Part shown: piece by piece, positions 22,234 through 34,828 of the stretch
Position numbering within the stretch: position 1 is the stretch's first letter
Layout: each line of letters starts with the position of its first letter
DNA from: Chrysoporthe austroafricana
Lineage: Eukaryota; Ascomycota; Sordariomycetes; Diaporthales; Cryphonectriaceae
DNA length: 64,000 bases
Reading direction: 5' to 3'
Assembly (NCBI GenBank): GCA_001051155.2
Contig: JYIP02000005.1
Span: 1,240,001-1,304,000 of the forward strand
The notes under the pieces: model-generated
What the model was told of the DNA's origin: nothing
The model's database searches: none
The model's input: only the letters and a program-made list of their open reading frames with translations
Translations under genes and position numbers: made by a program

Positions 22234-23362
22234 CTATTGCAAGAACTTTAGAGTGAGTGTCTTATACCCTTGAATGCTTTCCAGTAACTCGCTCACTCGA
22301 ATATACTCATCCTCGCCATGAGCCACCAGAATTGACCCTGGGCCATATAGAACTTTTTGGTGATTCCCTCTCAACCTCGGAACATCTGTGCCGTATGCTA
22401 CCGGAGCTGCCTCGAAGCCCTCAATATCCCAGTCAAGAAGAGTCTCAGAATATTCAAAGAGAATATCAAGTTGGACATCGGGGTGTTTTGATGCGACACT
22501 GGAAAGTTGGCTCTTTATTCCTGATAGGTCCGCAGCCACTCTCACGCCACAAAGTGCTTTAGCAGACACGGCAACAATATTATAGCCACTCCCGCCTTCT
22601 ATTTTGCCGATATTCAGGGTCGACGGACCAAGTAAGTCTGATGATGGCCACTGAACCGTCGAAAGATCGTTGAGAGCAAGCAAGAGCGCCATTGTTGCGC
22701 TCTTACCGAGATGAGGGTAGCCAGAATGGCTTCAAACCAGAGGCAAAGTCAGACCATCTCTACCAGGGACATTGGGGGGGATGGGAGCACTTGACATAGA
22801 CTTACCTGGCCTTGCCGTGAGCAACGACCTCGAAAACAATGTGGCCCTTATGTCCTTGTGCGAGTCTACCCTCTGTCGGCTCACCAAAGATTCCAGCCTC
22901 CCATTCCAGTCCCATGTCGTTTGCCGCAATCATGCCAGGGCCCCCTTTCTCCTCACCAACAACGAACAAAAAGCTAATATCGCCGCCCTTCTCACTTACC
23001 TTACCCTCCGCCCGCAACTCCTCGACAGCAGAGATCTGCGCGACCAGAGGTCCAAGATCATCGCAAGCGCCACGACCACGAATTATATCTCCATCAATAC
23101 TAAACGGAATGTGTGGTGGTACGGTATCCATATGCGACGTGATCAAGACTCGTGTCTTCCTCTGCTGGCCCAGGTATGCGTAGACATTGTATCGAGAGGA
23201 CCCTGGCGTTATGGCGATGCGCTCTACGGTGTAACCCAAATCCAGTAGATGTTTCTCAAGAAACAGACCGATTTCAAGTTCCTTTTCGCTCGTGCTGTCG
23301 ATGTTAATGAGAGATTTCAGCAGCTCGACGGCTGGATGCGGAGATGACCCAGCCATGATCAT
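22234..23362 (-). CDS. M20-family metallopeptidase / amidohydrolase
   Basis: Two exons, 23362-22806 and 22729-22234, joined by an intron with an AAG acceptor; 350 residues. M20 enzymes (ArgE, DapE, carboxypeptidase G2, N-carbamoylase relatives) use two zinc ions to hydrolyse terminal amides. The ligands can be read in order: His in LITSHMDTVPP, Asp in GRGACDDLGP, the Glu pair in VVGEEKGGPG, Glu in FGEPTEG, and a C-terminal His in ILVAHGEDEY. The dimerisation (lid) insert lies at about residues 175-290, opened by HKGHIVFEVVAHGKASHSG. There is no signal peptide, so it is probably cytosolic. The exact substrate cannot be told. Its place next to a hydroxyacid dehydrogenase and near an oxoprolinase suggests work on blocked amino acids. 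Confidence 0.85.
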
Positions 23363-23826
23363 CCAGATATCTAAATTGACGATTCTAGATTCAAGTTAGT
23401 TGGACGCTCGTGCAAATAGGTTCTAACACAGGTATCTAGCATATAAGAAGAGATTTCCTTCAATAATGGTTGAGGGCCATCCACGACCTTCCTTGCTGAA
23501 ATGGGTAATATGAATGCTGTAGCCGAAGCTCCAAGAAGCTGCCGGCGCGGAGCCGGGTGGTACATCTGTTGATCGGCACCGTACCGGTAGCTTATCTCCT
23601 GAGCCCGAATTTGCTAAGGATGTACAGCCCGAGCGTCGTTAGTAATCTCGCATCGGCAGCGATTCAAGCCGCACTTTGCTTCATCGCCAATGGGTTTTCG
23701 GCTGGCAGAGTGCTGTATTTCTTGAGCAAGAGTGAGGATGAGGATGGACAAGAGGTGAAAAGTCCTGCAGATTCTCGGGCGTTCACGCTAATGCTTTGAC
23801 CATTCGGTCCCGCCGCGAAAGACGCC
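23363..23826. promoter_or_regulatory. Divergent promoter, M20 gene / hydroxyacid dehydrogenase
   Basis: 464 bases between the two start codons, so the two genes may be co-controlled. It contains gcggcgcggagccgggtgg (about 23541) with CGG/CCG half-sites of the kind bound by zinc-cluster regulators. This is suggestive only. Confidence 0.4.
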
Positions 23827-24948
23827 ATGGGAGACTTGGGAAATAATAACAAGTCCGGGTCTGAGAAGACAGATCTGATGGGCCCAGAGTTTACCAAGCC
23901 GACAGTCCTCCTCGTCCTCTCCAGCGTTCACGCAGACCTTACCACCCCGACCTGGCAACGTATTAGAGAGAAGTTCAACATCATTGAGTATGACTGCCCT
24001 TCCGTCAACGAATTTTGCGAGAGGCTTCAGCCTGGCGGCCCCTACTACACTGTCGACGCCATTTTCCGGACTGGATGGCTCAAGGCCGGTCCGTACAGCC
24101 AGCACCAGCTCTTCCAGGGAGCACCTCTGGCATATTTTCCGTCCACTTTGAAGTACATCGGCTGCAGTGGCCACGGATACGACGCCGCAGACATTCAGTC
24201 ACTGACGGATCGAGGCATTGCCTACGCCAATACACCGAATACGAATACTGAAGCGGTAGCTAACACGGCATTGCATCTGATTCTCAATACATACCGGTAT
24301 TATACATTGGCTGAGCACTGTGCTCGTACAGAAGATGGCTGGAGTGCTAGCAGAGAGATCGGCCACATGGCGGCCGATCCGTGCGGTCAAGTGTTGGGTG
24401 TGGTCGGAATGGGGCATATCGGATTGGCTATAGCTCAAAAGGCCGCTTCTGCCCTGGGGATGGAGGTGCATTATCACAACCGGAAGAGGAGGCATGATGC
24501 TGAGAATCGCTTACTGTCTCCCGAAGGGACAAGGCTTGGAGCGACCTTCCATGACACGTTCGAGAGTCTGCTCCAAGTGGCAGATTGTATTTGCTTGGCA
24601 TGTCCACTGACGGTAGAGACAAGGCATATCATTTCCGCTACTGTATTGAGTAAGATAAAAGAGAGAAAGATTAGGATTGTGAACATTGCCAGGGGTGGCT
24701 TGATCAACGAGGATGATTTGCTGGAAGCGATGGATAGGGGTCAGGTTGTTGGGGTTGGGTTAGATGTCCATGCTCACGAGCCGGGGATCAACCCAAGGTT
24801 AAAGGATAATTTTAGGGTCACTGTCCTACCACATATCGGCGTGGCTTCTCAGTCTAGCTGGAGAAACTTCGATGAGGTTGGGCTGAAGAACTTGGAGGAA
24901 TTCTTCTTCGGTGACAAGGGCAAGGTGACGCTAGTAAATAAAGTGTAG
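23827..24948 (+). CDS. D-2-hydroxyacid dehydrogenase, NAD(P)-dependent
   Basis: A single exon of 373 residues with no intron. The family reversibly reduces 2-oxo acids to D-2-hydroxy acids. The catalytic N and C segments flank a Rossmann fold whose nucleotide loop is GVVGMGHIGLAIAQKAASA (about residues 197-215). The active-site arginine is in NIARGGLINEDD, the glutamate in HAHEPGIN and the histidine in LPHIGVAS, all in normal order. The upstream ANTALHLILNTYR helix is also typical. It resembles the fungal D-mandelate or D-hydroxyisocaproate type more than phosphoglycerate dehydrogenase, as it lacks an ACT tail. A length of 373 is usual for the fungal subgroup. In this neighbourhood it could reduce the oxo acid released by the aminotransferase; that is inference. 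Confidence 0.9.
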   Translation: MGDLGNNNKSGSEKTDLMGPEFTKPTVLLVLSSVHADLTTPTWQRIREKFNIIEYDCPSVNEFCERLQPGGPYYTVDAIFRTGWLKAGPYSQHQLFQGAPLAYFPSTLKYIGCSGHGYDAADIQSLTDRGIAYANTPNTNTEAVANTALHLILNTYRYYTLAEHCARTEDGWSASREIGHMAADPCGQVLGVVGMGHIGLAIAQKAASALGMEVHYHNRKRRHDAENRLLSPEGTRLGATFHDTFESLLQVADCICLACPLTVETRHIISATVLSKIKERKIRIVNIARGGLINEDDLLEAMDRGQVVGVGLDVHAHEPGINPRLKDNFRVTVLPHIGVASQSSWRNFDEVGLKNLEEFFFGDKGKVTLVNKV

Positions 24949-25050
24949 AACTCTTGCAATCCACACTATTATCCGTAAGAAGGTAAACAGCAAAGAAACA
25001 ATGCCCATAAGATTAGTCTATGCATCGTCACTATTATATGAGCGAGAGAT

Positions 25051-27518
25051 TCAAAGAGTGAAACCTTCGCCGCTCCGATGAAAATCAATACTGTCCCAAG
25101 CCGAAGTCCAAACACCGTCTTCATCATTTTGGAATCCAAAGTCCCTAGGACTCCATTCCTGTACACAGTTTTCAAGAAAATCTTGCATGAAAGGCGCATC
25201 TAGTGGTGTCGTGGCAAGCGTTGGCCGCGCCGTCGATTCGAAAGCGCTGTCTGATCTTGACGGCGTTGGGATGCTTCTAACAGATGCAGACCGTGACTGT
25301 TGTGGAGAAAGAGGGCGACTACGGCTCACATTAGCAGCGAAAGTCCCCGTCGATGTGATACATCCCTTTAGGGGCTCTGCCATTAGGCTCCCATCAAGAC
25401 CTTCTGATGTCTTCAGACCTTCGAAGTCCCTTCGCAAAGCAGTAATCCTATCATTAACCTCCCGGGCTGGAAGGTTGCCATCATCAACCATAGACTGGAG
25501 TAGGGCCGACGACAAGGAAATAGCGTCTCGGTCTTCAGTATTTGGGCGAAGAGCCTCCGAGATCATTAGGACTACTGTTGCCGAGAATGTATAATGCGCG
25601 TCAAAGTAACCAAATGTTGAGATATTGCCGCTAATCCAGAGCTGCTCGAGGAGGTTCGCCGATGCTCTTGCGGCGTAGATGCAAGCCTCGCTCAGAGCGA
25701 TTGTCATTGGCGAGAGAGTCCTCATATTCTCAGTCACTGAAGGCTCGGATCGAATTCGTTTGAGATTGTATTTCAGCACGTGGAGAAGCACTGGTCTTGT
25801 AGTGAGAATGATGTTCTAACCCTACTCGTTAGTCTCTCTTCTCAATGTTGAGGTAACTTGACATAGCCCATACCTGATTGAAGTGCAAGCGTAATGATGC
25901 AACAGACCGCGAGCCGTATGCTGGAAACTTGGTGTGATCCAGCCTTAGCTCTGCGGGGAGCTCGGCATCCAGCTGCTTCAAGTCGTTCAGTACGGTGTGA
26001 ACATTTCGAATAAAGTTCCCAGGAGCCTTCTGTACCGTTCCGCCGTAAATAAGAGTCAAAATTGAGCCTGTGATACGGGAAAGTTTGATGTTGGCAATGA
26101 GCTGCATGGGGTCGAAGAAATCGTCCTTGTCCTCTGCTGACAAGTTGTCGGAACATGGCAATGGAACATCAATATCGCCGTCACTGATTATGGGATGGCC
26201 GAGTTTTGAACTGACGAGGCGATCAAAAATGTATACAGTCCACCAAACCCGCCTGCGATTTTCAATCTCTGCGGCACTCGTAGTTCGCCTATATGTGATG
26301 TTTCGGTGGAGACCCATTGTTTGGCTCAAGCGCAAAGCTAGGCCAGCGTAGATAAACGCAGTATTCTTCCGGTTGAGGGCAAAAGAATAGAAACACTACC
26401 TGATATCAGCATCGCGCCAAAATTTTATTGTCAATATCGTTTCTCTTTAGGAATGGACATACCAGTACTAAGAGGGTCTCAATGTATTCAATACTAGGCT
26501 CCTCGTATTGTTCTTGGAAGAGAGAAATTGCCTGCAAGAAGAATTTCGTCCCAGGTACCGTTTTCTCTCCACTTTCAGTGGCACCAGTCTTCTTCAACCA
26601 GAGTTCTCCTAGAGCCAATAAGGCAAAGAACCGGCACAGGGATAGTGAATGTGTCTGTTCACGTCCATCGTATATGAGATCAACCTTTTCTAGGTAGGAC
26701 TTCCTTCTGATCAAGTGGTAGTCCGCACCAATAAATCTCATCACGACTTGCATCAACGTGTTCGCATATGCTCGGCTTGGCATGGTGTATTGCTCATGGA
26801 GATGGCGGCCCAAGATTGGATGTTTGTAGACAGGCACGGCATACGGTGCCTCGCCCACATTGACTTGAGTGCCGCGTGCGCACGCTCCAAGTCGTGTTGC
26901 AAAAGCCGTACAAGCGGCTCCACCAACGTACACTGACCCCAAAGACACATTGTTGTCATGAGCTAGGACACGTTGCTCGAGAAGTGGGTTGGCCGCATCT
27001 GCATCAGCCCCATCTTCAGCGTTCTCATTAGTATGGCCCTCTGTTGTATCGTTCACCATGCCTTCCAAGGAAGACATATCGACGTCTGCAACACTAGATG
27101 ACACCGTCGTGCTGACACCCTTATCCTTTCTAAGCGCGGCATTGTCAGCCTGGAGTTTCTGAATATAGCTGCATTACATGAGTCTCGTCAGCACCCAGAT
27201 TCACAGGTCATTGTTTGACACTAGGGAGGCAGTGAGACCTTTCCAGGACGATTATCTTTCTAGCCCTGACCGGAAAAGTACACTCAGCGGCCCTGCCGGA
27301 TCTGACGCAACTTCGGCAAGGCTGCTCGCCAGTACACTTTGTTTTCTGCGCGTGGCATCGACTGACTCTCCAGTCAGCAAAACCCTGTCCGGCAAGGGGA
27401 GTCCTCCGGTTAGGGTAGTGAGGCAATTGCCATGGGCTAACCTGCATGCCGCAAATATTCGCTTTTGCCGCCTGGCCGGGCTGATGGGGCGAGCGGGGCT
27501 ATTCAAAGACGAAGACAT
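25051..27518 (-). CDS. Zn2Cys6 transcription factor with fungal-specific domain
   Basis: Five exons on minus: 27518-27442, 27361-27239, 27168-26463, 26395-25874, 25815-25051; 730 residues. The zinc cluster is split by intron 1 and reads CSRCHAQKTKC, then PCRSC and AAEC (spacing C-X2-C-X6-C-X5-C-X2-C-X8-C), about residues 25-53. A short coiled-coil dimerisation segment (YIQKLQADNAALRK) follows. The middle homology region is typical: SLCRFFALLALGELWLK, FYSFALNRKNTAFIYAGLAL and ENRRRVWWTVYIFDR. The C terminus is Ser/Pro-rich, with an acidic-aromatic end that could be the activation domain. It sits between the dehydrogenase and the transporter and is the natural candidate for local regulation of the block. 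The 77-base first exon, carrying only the first zinc cysteine, is easy to miss. Confidence 0.9.
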
Positions 27519-28035
27519 GATCAGTAGTTTGAGATCGGCATGGTCGTTCGAGATGTGCCGGACGCCGTCGGATAAGTAATGGAGGATGCCGATTGATAGA
27601 TAATATAATAACGGTCGTGCCTGGAAAGCGAAAAGATGTGGGTCGGAGGAGATAACGCCAGCCTCTGCCGATTCGGGATCTGACCCTTGTTTAAATCAAC
27701 AAGATATGTCAAGTATCATGCAATGTGAACAGATGGTCAAGGCTACTAAGTATGCTCTAGAAAGAACTTACCGAGCTCCATGGCAAGGTTATGTTTATTG
27801 ATACCGGACATAATAAAGCATATTTGAAATCCCAGGATTACATTCCTGTCGCCAAACATTATTGTAAGTTGATAAGTCAGATGATGCAAGAATTCAAGAA
27901 GATCGCTGCCGAAATCTAGTCCCCATCCAAATTGGGAAGCTTTCAGCGAATCGACCTGTTCTCCAAATATGTAATAAAGAATGTAGCGTCGGAGGGCTAG
28001 ACCTCAGAACGACTAGTCCTGTGTACTAATGCTGT
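27519..28035. other. Intergenic, upstream of the regulator
   Basis: About 515 bases holding the promoter of the Zn2Cys6 gene and the 3' end of the transporter gene. AT-rich; no specific motif is claimed. Confidence 0.5.
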
Positions 28036-29799
28036 TTATAAACTATATCTGAAGTGGACGTCCTTGTCCCCCAATTCAGGCTGGTGAAGCAATGGAGTTC
28101 CAGCCTCATCAGCGGCAGCAATCTTGGCAGCACGTCGTTTGTTCGCCAAGCCCATGCCGGTCATAAGAGAAGCCACCATGGCCAAAGCAACGGCAGCAAG
28201 GCCCATCGCTATGGAGAGACCTTTGATATATCGAGGGCTATCTCCAGAAACAAAGATCTGACCCACGGCGACACCAGCAGCATTGCCTAGCGTCAATGTG
28301 GCTCCCACCATAGTGGACCGTTTGAAGTGGCGGGACACATTATCGCTAAGCCACATGATGCTCATGCCTGTTGTGGGATAAATGCCCATCACGGCAACTG
28401 GAATTGTTGGTTCAGTTCAGGTGACTTGGGGAAATGCGGCACTTTTCTTTTGAGAAAGTAATGAACTTCACTGCGAAGGGACAGTAGGGCAGAGTACTCA
28501 CTGAAACATGCGAAATAGCGAACAGCAAGGCTGTCGACAGATACTAATATCGCATATCCAACAATAAGACAGATCAAAGGTCCGCCAATCCAGTATCCTC
28601 GATTTCTCAGCCTGTCTGACATATATGCCGTAAATGCGAAGGTCACTAAGCCCCAAAAATAGACTGGCACGGTCAAGAGGTTAGCCTGGACAGACGTATA
28701 GCCCAGCCCCTTGATGATGGCGGGCAAGAACGTTGTGAAGCCGTATAGAGAAACGTCAACCGAGAATTGGAACGTGAAACTATCCTGGTTAGCGTCGTTA
28801 CGATGCAGTGAATGTAAATCAAGGAAGGCTTGCAAGAACGCACAAGGCAAAAAACTTAGGATCTGTCAACGCAAGCCTCACTTCTTTCCAGCTGAACTCT
28901 TCATCAACAACGCCCCAGTGAGGGTCAAGCTGATAACGTAGCTTCATCATCTCCTTCTCTTCTTCATTTAGGAACCACGCCGTCGTCGGAGATTCGGGGA
29001 AAAGGAAAAAGAATAGCGGGCAAACGAGTACTGTCAGACAACCTTCGGTGATGAACAAAGCTCGCCACGACGTAAACAAGCCGTCCGTCTGGATTTGGGT
29101 CAGGCCATATGCAAAGATACCGCCAAATGCACTAGCCAAGGCGCTGAAAGCGAAGATTACTGATGACCGTTTGCCTCGCTCAGATTTTTTATATGTCATG
29201 CCGAGGAAGACGTTGATGCAGGGAATCAATCCAGCTTCGAAGAAGCCGGTGAGGAGCCGACAAGCGTATAGGCCTTGCCAATTCTGAATGAACCCGGTGC
29301 AGAGACAAACTATCCCCCACGCGAAACAGCATCCTGTGAGGAGGTACCTCGGCCCGATGATCTTAAGCAGGACGGCGACCGGTGTCTCGAACGGGACATA
29401 TGTAGCGTATAGCAACGTCACTGCATTCCCATATTGGTTTCCAATGAGGCCAAGATCTTCAGTAAGTCCTGCGATCTCTGCGTTTCCAATATTGCTTCTA
29501 TGAAGGCGACTTCAACATTAGTCATACTCTCGTTCTTGGATAGGTCGAGGAAGGACTGACCGGTCGAGGTTCGCCAACAGGTAGAGTATGCCTAGGAGAC
29601 CAACTGCCCAAATCTGAGTTAAAGTGCATTAGTAGGCTGTCAATTATTTATACGTTCTCGTTCTTACATCGAATTTTCGCATCATCTTGGCCTCTTTGAC
29701 AGGGTCAATATATGCCACAGCCTGCCCGTTGCTGTCGACATCACTCTTCCGTTCTGTAGTCGTGTTCGACTCAGTCTTGTGATCAACGGCGTCGTTCAT
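28036..29799 (-). CDS. MFS transporter, Dal5 / anion:cation symporter family
   Basis: Five exons on minus: 29799-29668, 29613-29561, 29497-28844, 28779-28502, 28397-28036; 492 residues. The cytosolic N terminus of about 45 residues is polar, ending in KEAKMMRKFD. TM1 is IWAVGLLGILYLLANLDRSN, with the family's LDRxNIGNA motif, and is followed by YGNAVTLLYATYVPFE and the VLLKIIGPRYLL loop. About twelve hydrophobic segments are visible. The central loop (TAWFLNEEEKEMMKLRY) is the usual one for allantoate/nicotinate-type permeases. The family imports organic anions, ureidosuccinate, allantoate or small peptides with protons at the plasma membrane. It diverges from the oxoprolinase gene across a 760-base promoter, which suggests that its cargo feeds that enzyme. 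Confidence 0.9.
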
Positions 29800-30559
29800 T
29801 TTCGGTGAAAATGGCGTGACTTATTCCAGCAAATATGAATAGTTGATGTACCCCAGCCTCAAGACTGTATCTGGGACGGACACAAGCTCACAAAGAGCGT
29901 CGCAACTAATAGCAATATTTCAATGTAGAAGACCTGTATCTTCATTAAACAATTAGCACACTGATGTAGACCCGATTGTGATGTTGATGCCTCTAAGAGG
30001 CTGACTCCCCTCCTCAAATGATACGACTACACAGTTGCTACATGGGTGTGTGACGAGTGTTATCATCTGCTCTGCCTCTGGCTTCCGCAAGGACCCCCAG
30101 CTTATCACCCTTTCCACTGCAAGTGATCCTGATCAGATTAGAGAGATGGGACCCTACCAAATAATCCCCTGGAACTGACATGATCGGCCGCACCTAGCCG
30201 CGACAGATCGGCTTTCAAAAGAATTGCCGGGCAGCTTATCAGCATCTTCCAGCCACTCAGCCATTAATGCCGATACGGATTTTGAGAGCCTCGGCCAGCA
30301 ACCGTCTAGCGACAGCTGCCCTGGCAAAGACGATACTTTGCCGGGGTCCATGAGATCGCTTCCTTAGAATCCAAATGGCCTTTCATGTTGGTGAATCACC
30401 GGCTTAGCGGGACGGAACTCGCAACTAATTAATTTCTCAAATAATATGGAAAGCGAACCTCCCAATCAGCTATCCCTCGAACACAAACCCATTCAATCTT
30501 TCAAAGAATTACCCTAAACAACATCCCACTGGAATCGACCTCTCTACTCCATACTCACA
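29800..30559. promoter_or_regulatory. Divergent promoter with GATA-type sites, transporter / oxoprolinase
   Basis: 760 bases between two start codons. Two identical GCTTATCA elements (30100-30107 and 30234-30241; TGATAAGC on the other strand) and a third TTATC near 30060 fit the HGATAR site of AreA/NIT2 nitrogen regulators. CCGATACGG at 30270-30278 and CGGCCG at 30185-30190 are possible half-site pairs for a Zn2Cys6 factor. Motif reading only; occupancy is unknown. Confidence 0.5.
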
Positions 30560-33500
30560 ATGCCATCCATCACTGAGGAAGGCATCAGAATAGCCATTGA
30601 CAGAGGTGGTACATTCTGTGATTTGTTCGTCCATCCGGCTTCTGAGTTGAATTGATTAGAATTAAATCATGCTGACATTTCATCAGTTGGGCGCATATCC
30701 CGGGCCAAAAAGATGACCTCATCTTCAAGCTTCTATCCGTTTCCCCAGACGAGTATGCCGATGCCCCTACAGAAGGCATCCGACAGATCCTCGAAAGGGC
30801 TACGGGAAAGTCCATTCCGAGGGGCGAGCTGCTGAGTCTAGCTCCCATTGAGAGCATACGTATGGGAACCACAGTCGCCACCAATGCTCTTCTGGAACGC
30901 AAAGGCGAGCGAACAGCCCTCTTGATCACAAAAGGGTTCCGTGACCTCCTGATTATTGGCAATCAAGCGCGGCCGAGGATTTTCGATCTTGCAGTAAAGA
31001 AACTCGGGACTCTGTACGAGACAGTTGTCGAGGTGGACGAGCGCGTGACCGCTGAAGGGTTTTCGGAAGACCCGGAACCGCAACCGATCGACGTGTCGAG
31101 CGACCGAGACTTGGTAACGGGCAAGACAGGCGAGCCGCTTCGCATTCTAAAACGACCTAACCTGAATGCCATTAGAAAAGACCTCCAAGGCCTGTGGGAA
31201 AGTGGTTTTCGCAGCTTGGCAGTTGCACTGATGCACTCATATGCCTTTCCAGATCACGAGATTGCGATAGGAGATCTAGCTCGTGAGATGGGCTTCAAGG
31301 TATCGCTCTCGTCGCAGCTTCAGAGCATGATCAAGTTAGTACCTCGCTCCCAGTCGGCAGTCGCAGACGCCTATCTCTCTCCTATCACCGAAAATTACCT
31401 CGAAGGATTCCGGAGGAGTTTCAAAGGCGAATTGAGAGACCAGGAGTCAGCGAATAAATTGCTTCTGTGTCAAAGTCACGGAGGACTAGTCAGGTATACC
31501 GACTTCACAGGTCTACGTGCGATTCTTTCTGGCCCCGCGGGCGGGGTGATCGGTTATGCTCGGACGTGCTACGATCCAGAGGAAGGCACTCCATTGCTAG
31601 GCTTTGATATGGGCGGAACGAGTACTGATGTTTCACGTTACGGAGGCTCACTGGAACACGTCTTTGAGTGCACTACCGCTGAGGTCCAGATACAGACTCC
31701 TCAGCTTGATGTCAATACTGTGGCTGCCGGAGGCGGGTCCATTTTGTTCTGGAGCAACGGTTTGTTCAAAGTCGGACCCCAGTCAGCAGGCGCATATCCT
31801 GGACCTGTCTGCTATGGTAATGGAGGACCATTGACTATTACGGACGCGAACTGCTTTCTTGGGAGAGTTCTGCCGGATTTCTTCCCACGGAAATTACATC
31901 TTGACAAAGTCAAAGAAGAGTTTGCCAAGTTGACACTCCTCGTCAACTCCGAGAAAGACGGCGACGATTACCTTACCGCCGAGCAAGTCGCCATGGGTTT
32001 CATCGAGGTAGCTAATGCAACAATGGCGAGGCCGATAAGAACTCTGAGTGAAGGCAGAGGCTTCGACACGGCAGCCCACAATCTTGCCTGCTTCGGTGGT
32101 GCTGGTGGCCAGCACGCAGTGGCGATTGCTAGGGATCTAGGTATTCGACGAGTACTGATTCACAGATTATCAAGCATCCTGTCTGCATACGGCATGGCCC
32201 TGGCTGATATTGTGGTCGAGAAGCAGGAGCCCGCAGCAGCAGTCTACGGCGTCGAATCAAAAGACAGGATAGCAGATCGCTTCGGCTTCATGGCTGAAAA
32301 AGCAACTACTGAGCTGGGATCTCAAGGTATCCCGGCGGAGAGGGTTATGCACGAGTACTTCCTGAACATGAGATACAGGGGCAGCGACACAGCGCTCATG
32401 ATCCAACGGCCAGCGGATGGCGATTTCTCCCAGGCCTTCAGCGACCGCCACCAACGCGAATTTGGCTTCGGCCAACCCGACAGAGACATCTTGGTTGATG
32501 ATATACGCGTCAGAAGCATCGGAAAGGCCGTAGATGTCCCGACATGTGGCCTATACAAAGATCTCGGAGAGGCCGACAGCTTCACCATGTTGGATGCGAG
32601 CACTGCCAAATCCATCAGCAAAGTCTACTTCGGAACGACAGGTTGGACGGATACACCCATCTTTCACATCAGCAATGTGCCAAAAAGAGCCAAGATCATG
32701 GGCCCTGCTGTGGCAATTGATGCAACGCAAACAATAATTATCGAAGAGGACAGCGTGGCTTATGTTCTTGATGATCACATCGTTCTTGACATCACCGCAT
32801 TGAATCAAAAGTCTATTGGCATCGATGAAGTCGACCCGGTTCAGCTCTCGGTTTTCGGCCATAGATTCATGTCCATTGCAGAGCAGGTCAGTTGAAGAGC
32901 ATGAATGTTGGAATACAATCCCGGCTAACTCCCAAGCGAATTGCAGATGGGAAGAACTTTACAGAAGACATCCATTTCCACCAACATTAAAGAGCGTCTT
33001 GACTATTCTTGTGCTATTTTCTCTCAGTCCGGAGGACTCGTTGCCAACGCTCCACACATACCCGGTCACCTAGGCTCAATGAGCACAGCAATCAGATACC
33101 AGGCGGAGAAGTATGGACCTAAGGGTCTGGAACCTGGGGATGTCGTCTTGTCTAACCATCCTTGTTCGGGCGGAACGCATCTGCCAGATTTGACCGTCAC
33201 AACACCCGTCTTTGACGACAACGAAAATCCGACGCAGATTCTATTCTTTGTCGCAAATAGAGGTAAGGCAATTCAATATAGATTTTCAATTCTGAGCCGT
33301 TGTTGGAGCTGACACCTGGGCAACCCCAGGCCATCACGCAGACATCGGTGGCATCCTGGCCGGGTCTATGCCCCCCAATTCGACTGAGCTCTGGCAGGAA
33401 GGGGCTGCCGTTGAGTCCTTCAAAATGGTCAAAAGGGGGTTTTTTGATGAAGATGGCCTCATTGATGAACTTTACGTCAAGCCTAGCAAATATCCTGGAT

Positions 33501-34828
33501 GTAGCGGCACAAGGACACTCAAAGACAACATCGCCGATCTGAAAGCAGCTGTAGCCGCCAACAACCGAGGGATTCATCTTATTCAGGCGCTTGTGAGGGA
33601 GTATTCTTGGCCGGTCGTCAGATTTTACATGGATGCGATCCAGAAAAACGCTGAGGATGCAGTGCGCACGCTCCTCAAGGGATTCAGCGAGCGATTTAGA
33701 GGTCACCCGTTGAAGGCAGTCGATTACATGGACGACGGTACGCTTCTGGCCTTGAAGGTCACTATCGATGGCGAGAATGGATCCGCGAAGTTCGATTTCT
33801 CCGGCACCGGCCCCGAGGCGTTCAACAATTTGGTATGCTGCACTCCTCTTCCGTTCCACCCAATTACTATGAAATGCCTTGACCCAAAGTTGAGGTTTGA
33901 TCATGCTTCCGTGGCTGACAGTCGACTCGTGTAGAACACACCATCCGCGGTCATGTACTCAGGCATAATCTACTGCCTTCGTTGTATGATCTCCTCCGAG
34001 ATCCCCCTAAACCAAGGATGCCTCGCCCCTATCGAAGTGTACTGCCCTCCAAATACGTTGCTCTCACCATCTCTCAAAGCCGCTACCGTAGGGTCCAACG
34101 TTGAAACCTCTCAGCGTATTGTGGACCTCATTTTTAAGGCTTTCCGTGCCTGCGCTGCCAGCCAGGGTACCTGCAATAACCTCACCTTCGGATATGGCGG
34201 TACTGACCCAGATTCTGGTAACATCATCAAGGGTTTCGGCTACTACGAGACAATCGCCGGCGGTGCTGGAGCGGGCCCCACCTGGGACGGTCAGAGCGGT
34301 GTGCACACAAACGTCACAAATACAAGAATTACGGATCCGGAGACGCTTGAAAAGAGGTATCCGGTTATCCTTAGAGAGTTCTCAATCAGAAAAGGATCCG
34401 GCGGTGCTGGCTTTTATAGAGGGGGAGACGGATGTGTGCGAGACATCGAGCTGACTCGACCTATGCAGGTCAGCATTCTGTCAGAGAGAAGGGTGATACC
34501 GCCGTACGGAATGGCAGGTGGATGTGAAGGAGGAAGAGGGTTGAATATATGGGTTCGAAAAGACCCTGAAGATGGTATTGAGAGAAGGATTAGCCTTGGG
34601 CCACGCGCCACAACCATGATGGGCAAAGGTGATAGGATCATCATTCAGACTCCAGGAGGCGGCGGCTACGGCAAAGACCCGAACGCTGAGGAGGATTTTG
34701 TGCCGCATGAGGAGTTGAAAACCCGGGAACTATCCAAAACTGTCAAGTATGGGGTTCCAAATGGTTCCTCAGCTTTCAGGGCAAACGGCAGCGTTGCAGA
34801 GCGAGAGGCTACGGGTACATCAAACTAA
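30560..34828 (+). CDS. OXP1: 5-oxoprolinase (ATP-hydrolysing), hydantoinase A/B fusion
   Basis: Five exons: 30560-30624, 30687-32886, 32947-33262, 33330-33832, 33935-34828; 1325 residues. It opens 5-oxo-L-proline (pyroglutamate) to glutamate with ATP, in the cytosol, as the last step of the gamma-glutamyl/glutathione salvage route. The N-terminal hydantoinase-A part shows [46 protein letters not shown], and the nucleotide-site [13 protein letters not shown] with [10 protein letters not shown]. The hydantoinase-B part (from about residue 755) has [38 protein letters not shown] and the C-terminal TPGGGGYG. The length matches eukaryotic 5-oxoprolinase, and the N-terminal block is very close to the canonical enzyme, so a different hydantoin substrate is less likely but possible. 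The start is the Met in exon 1, which carries the conserved GGTF. Confidence 0.95.
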
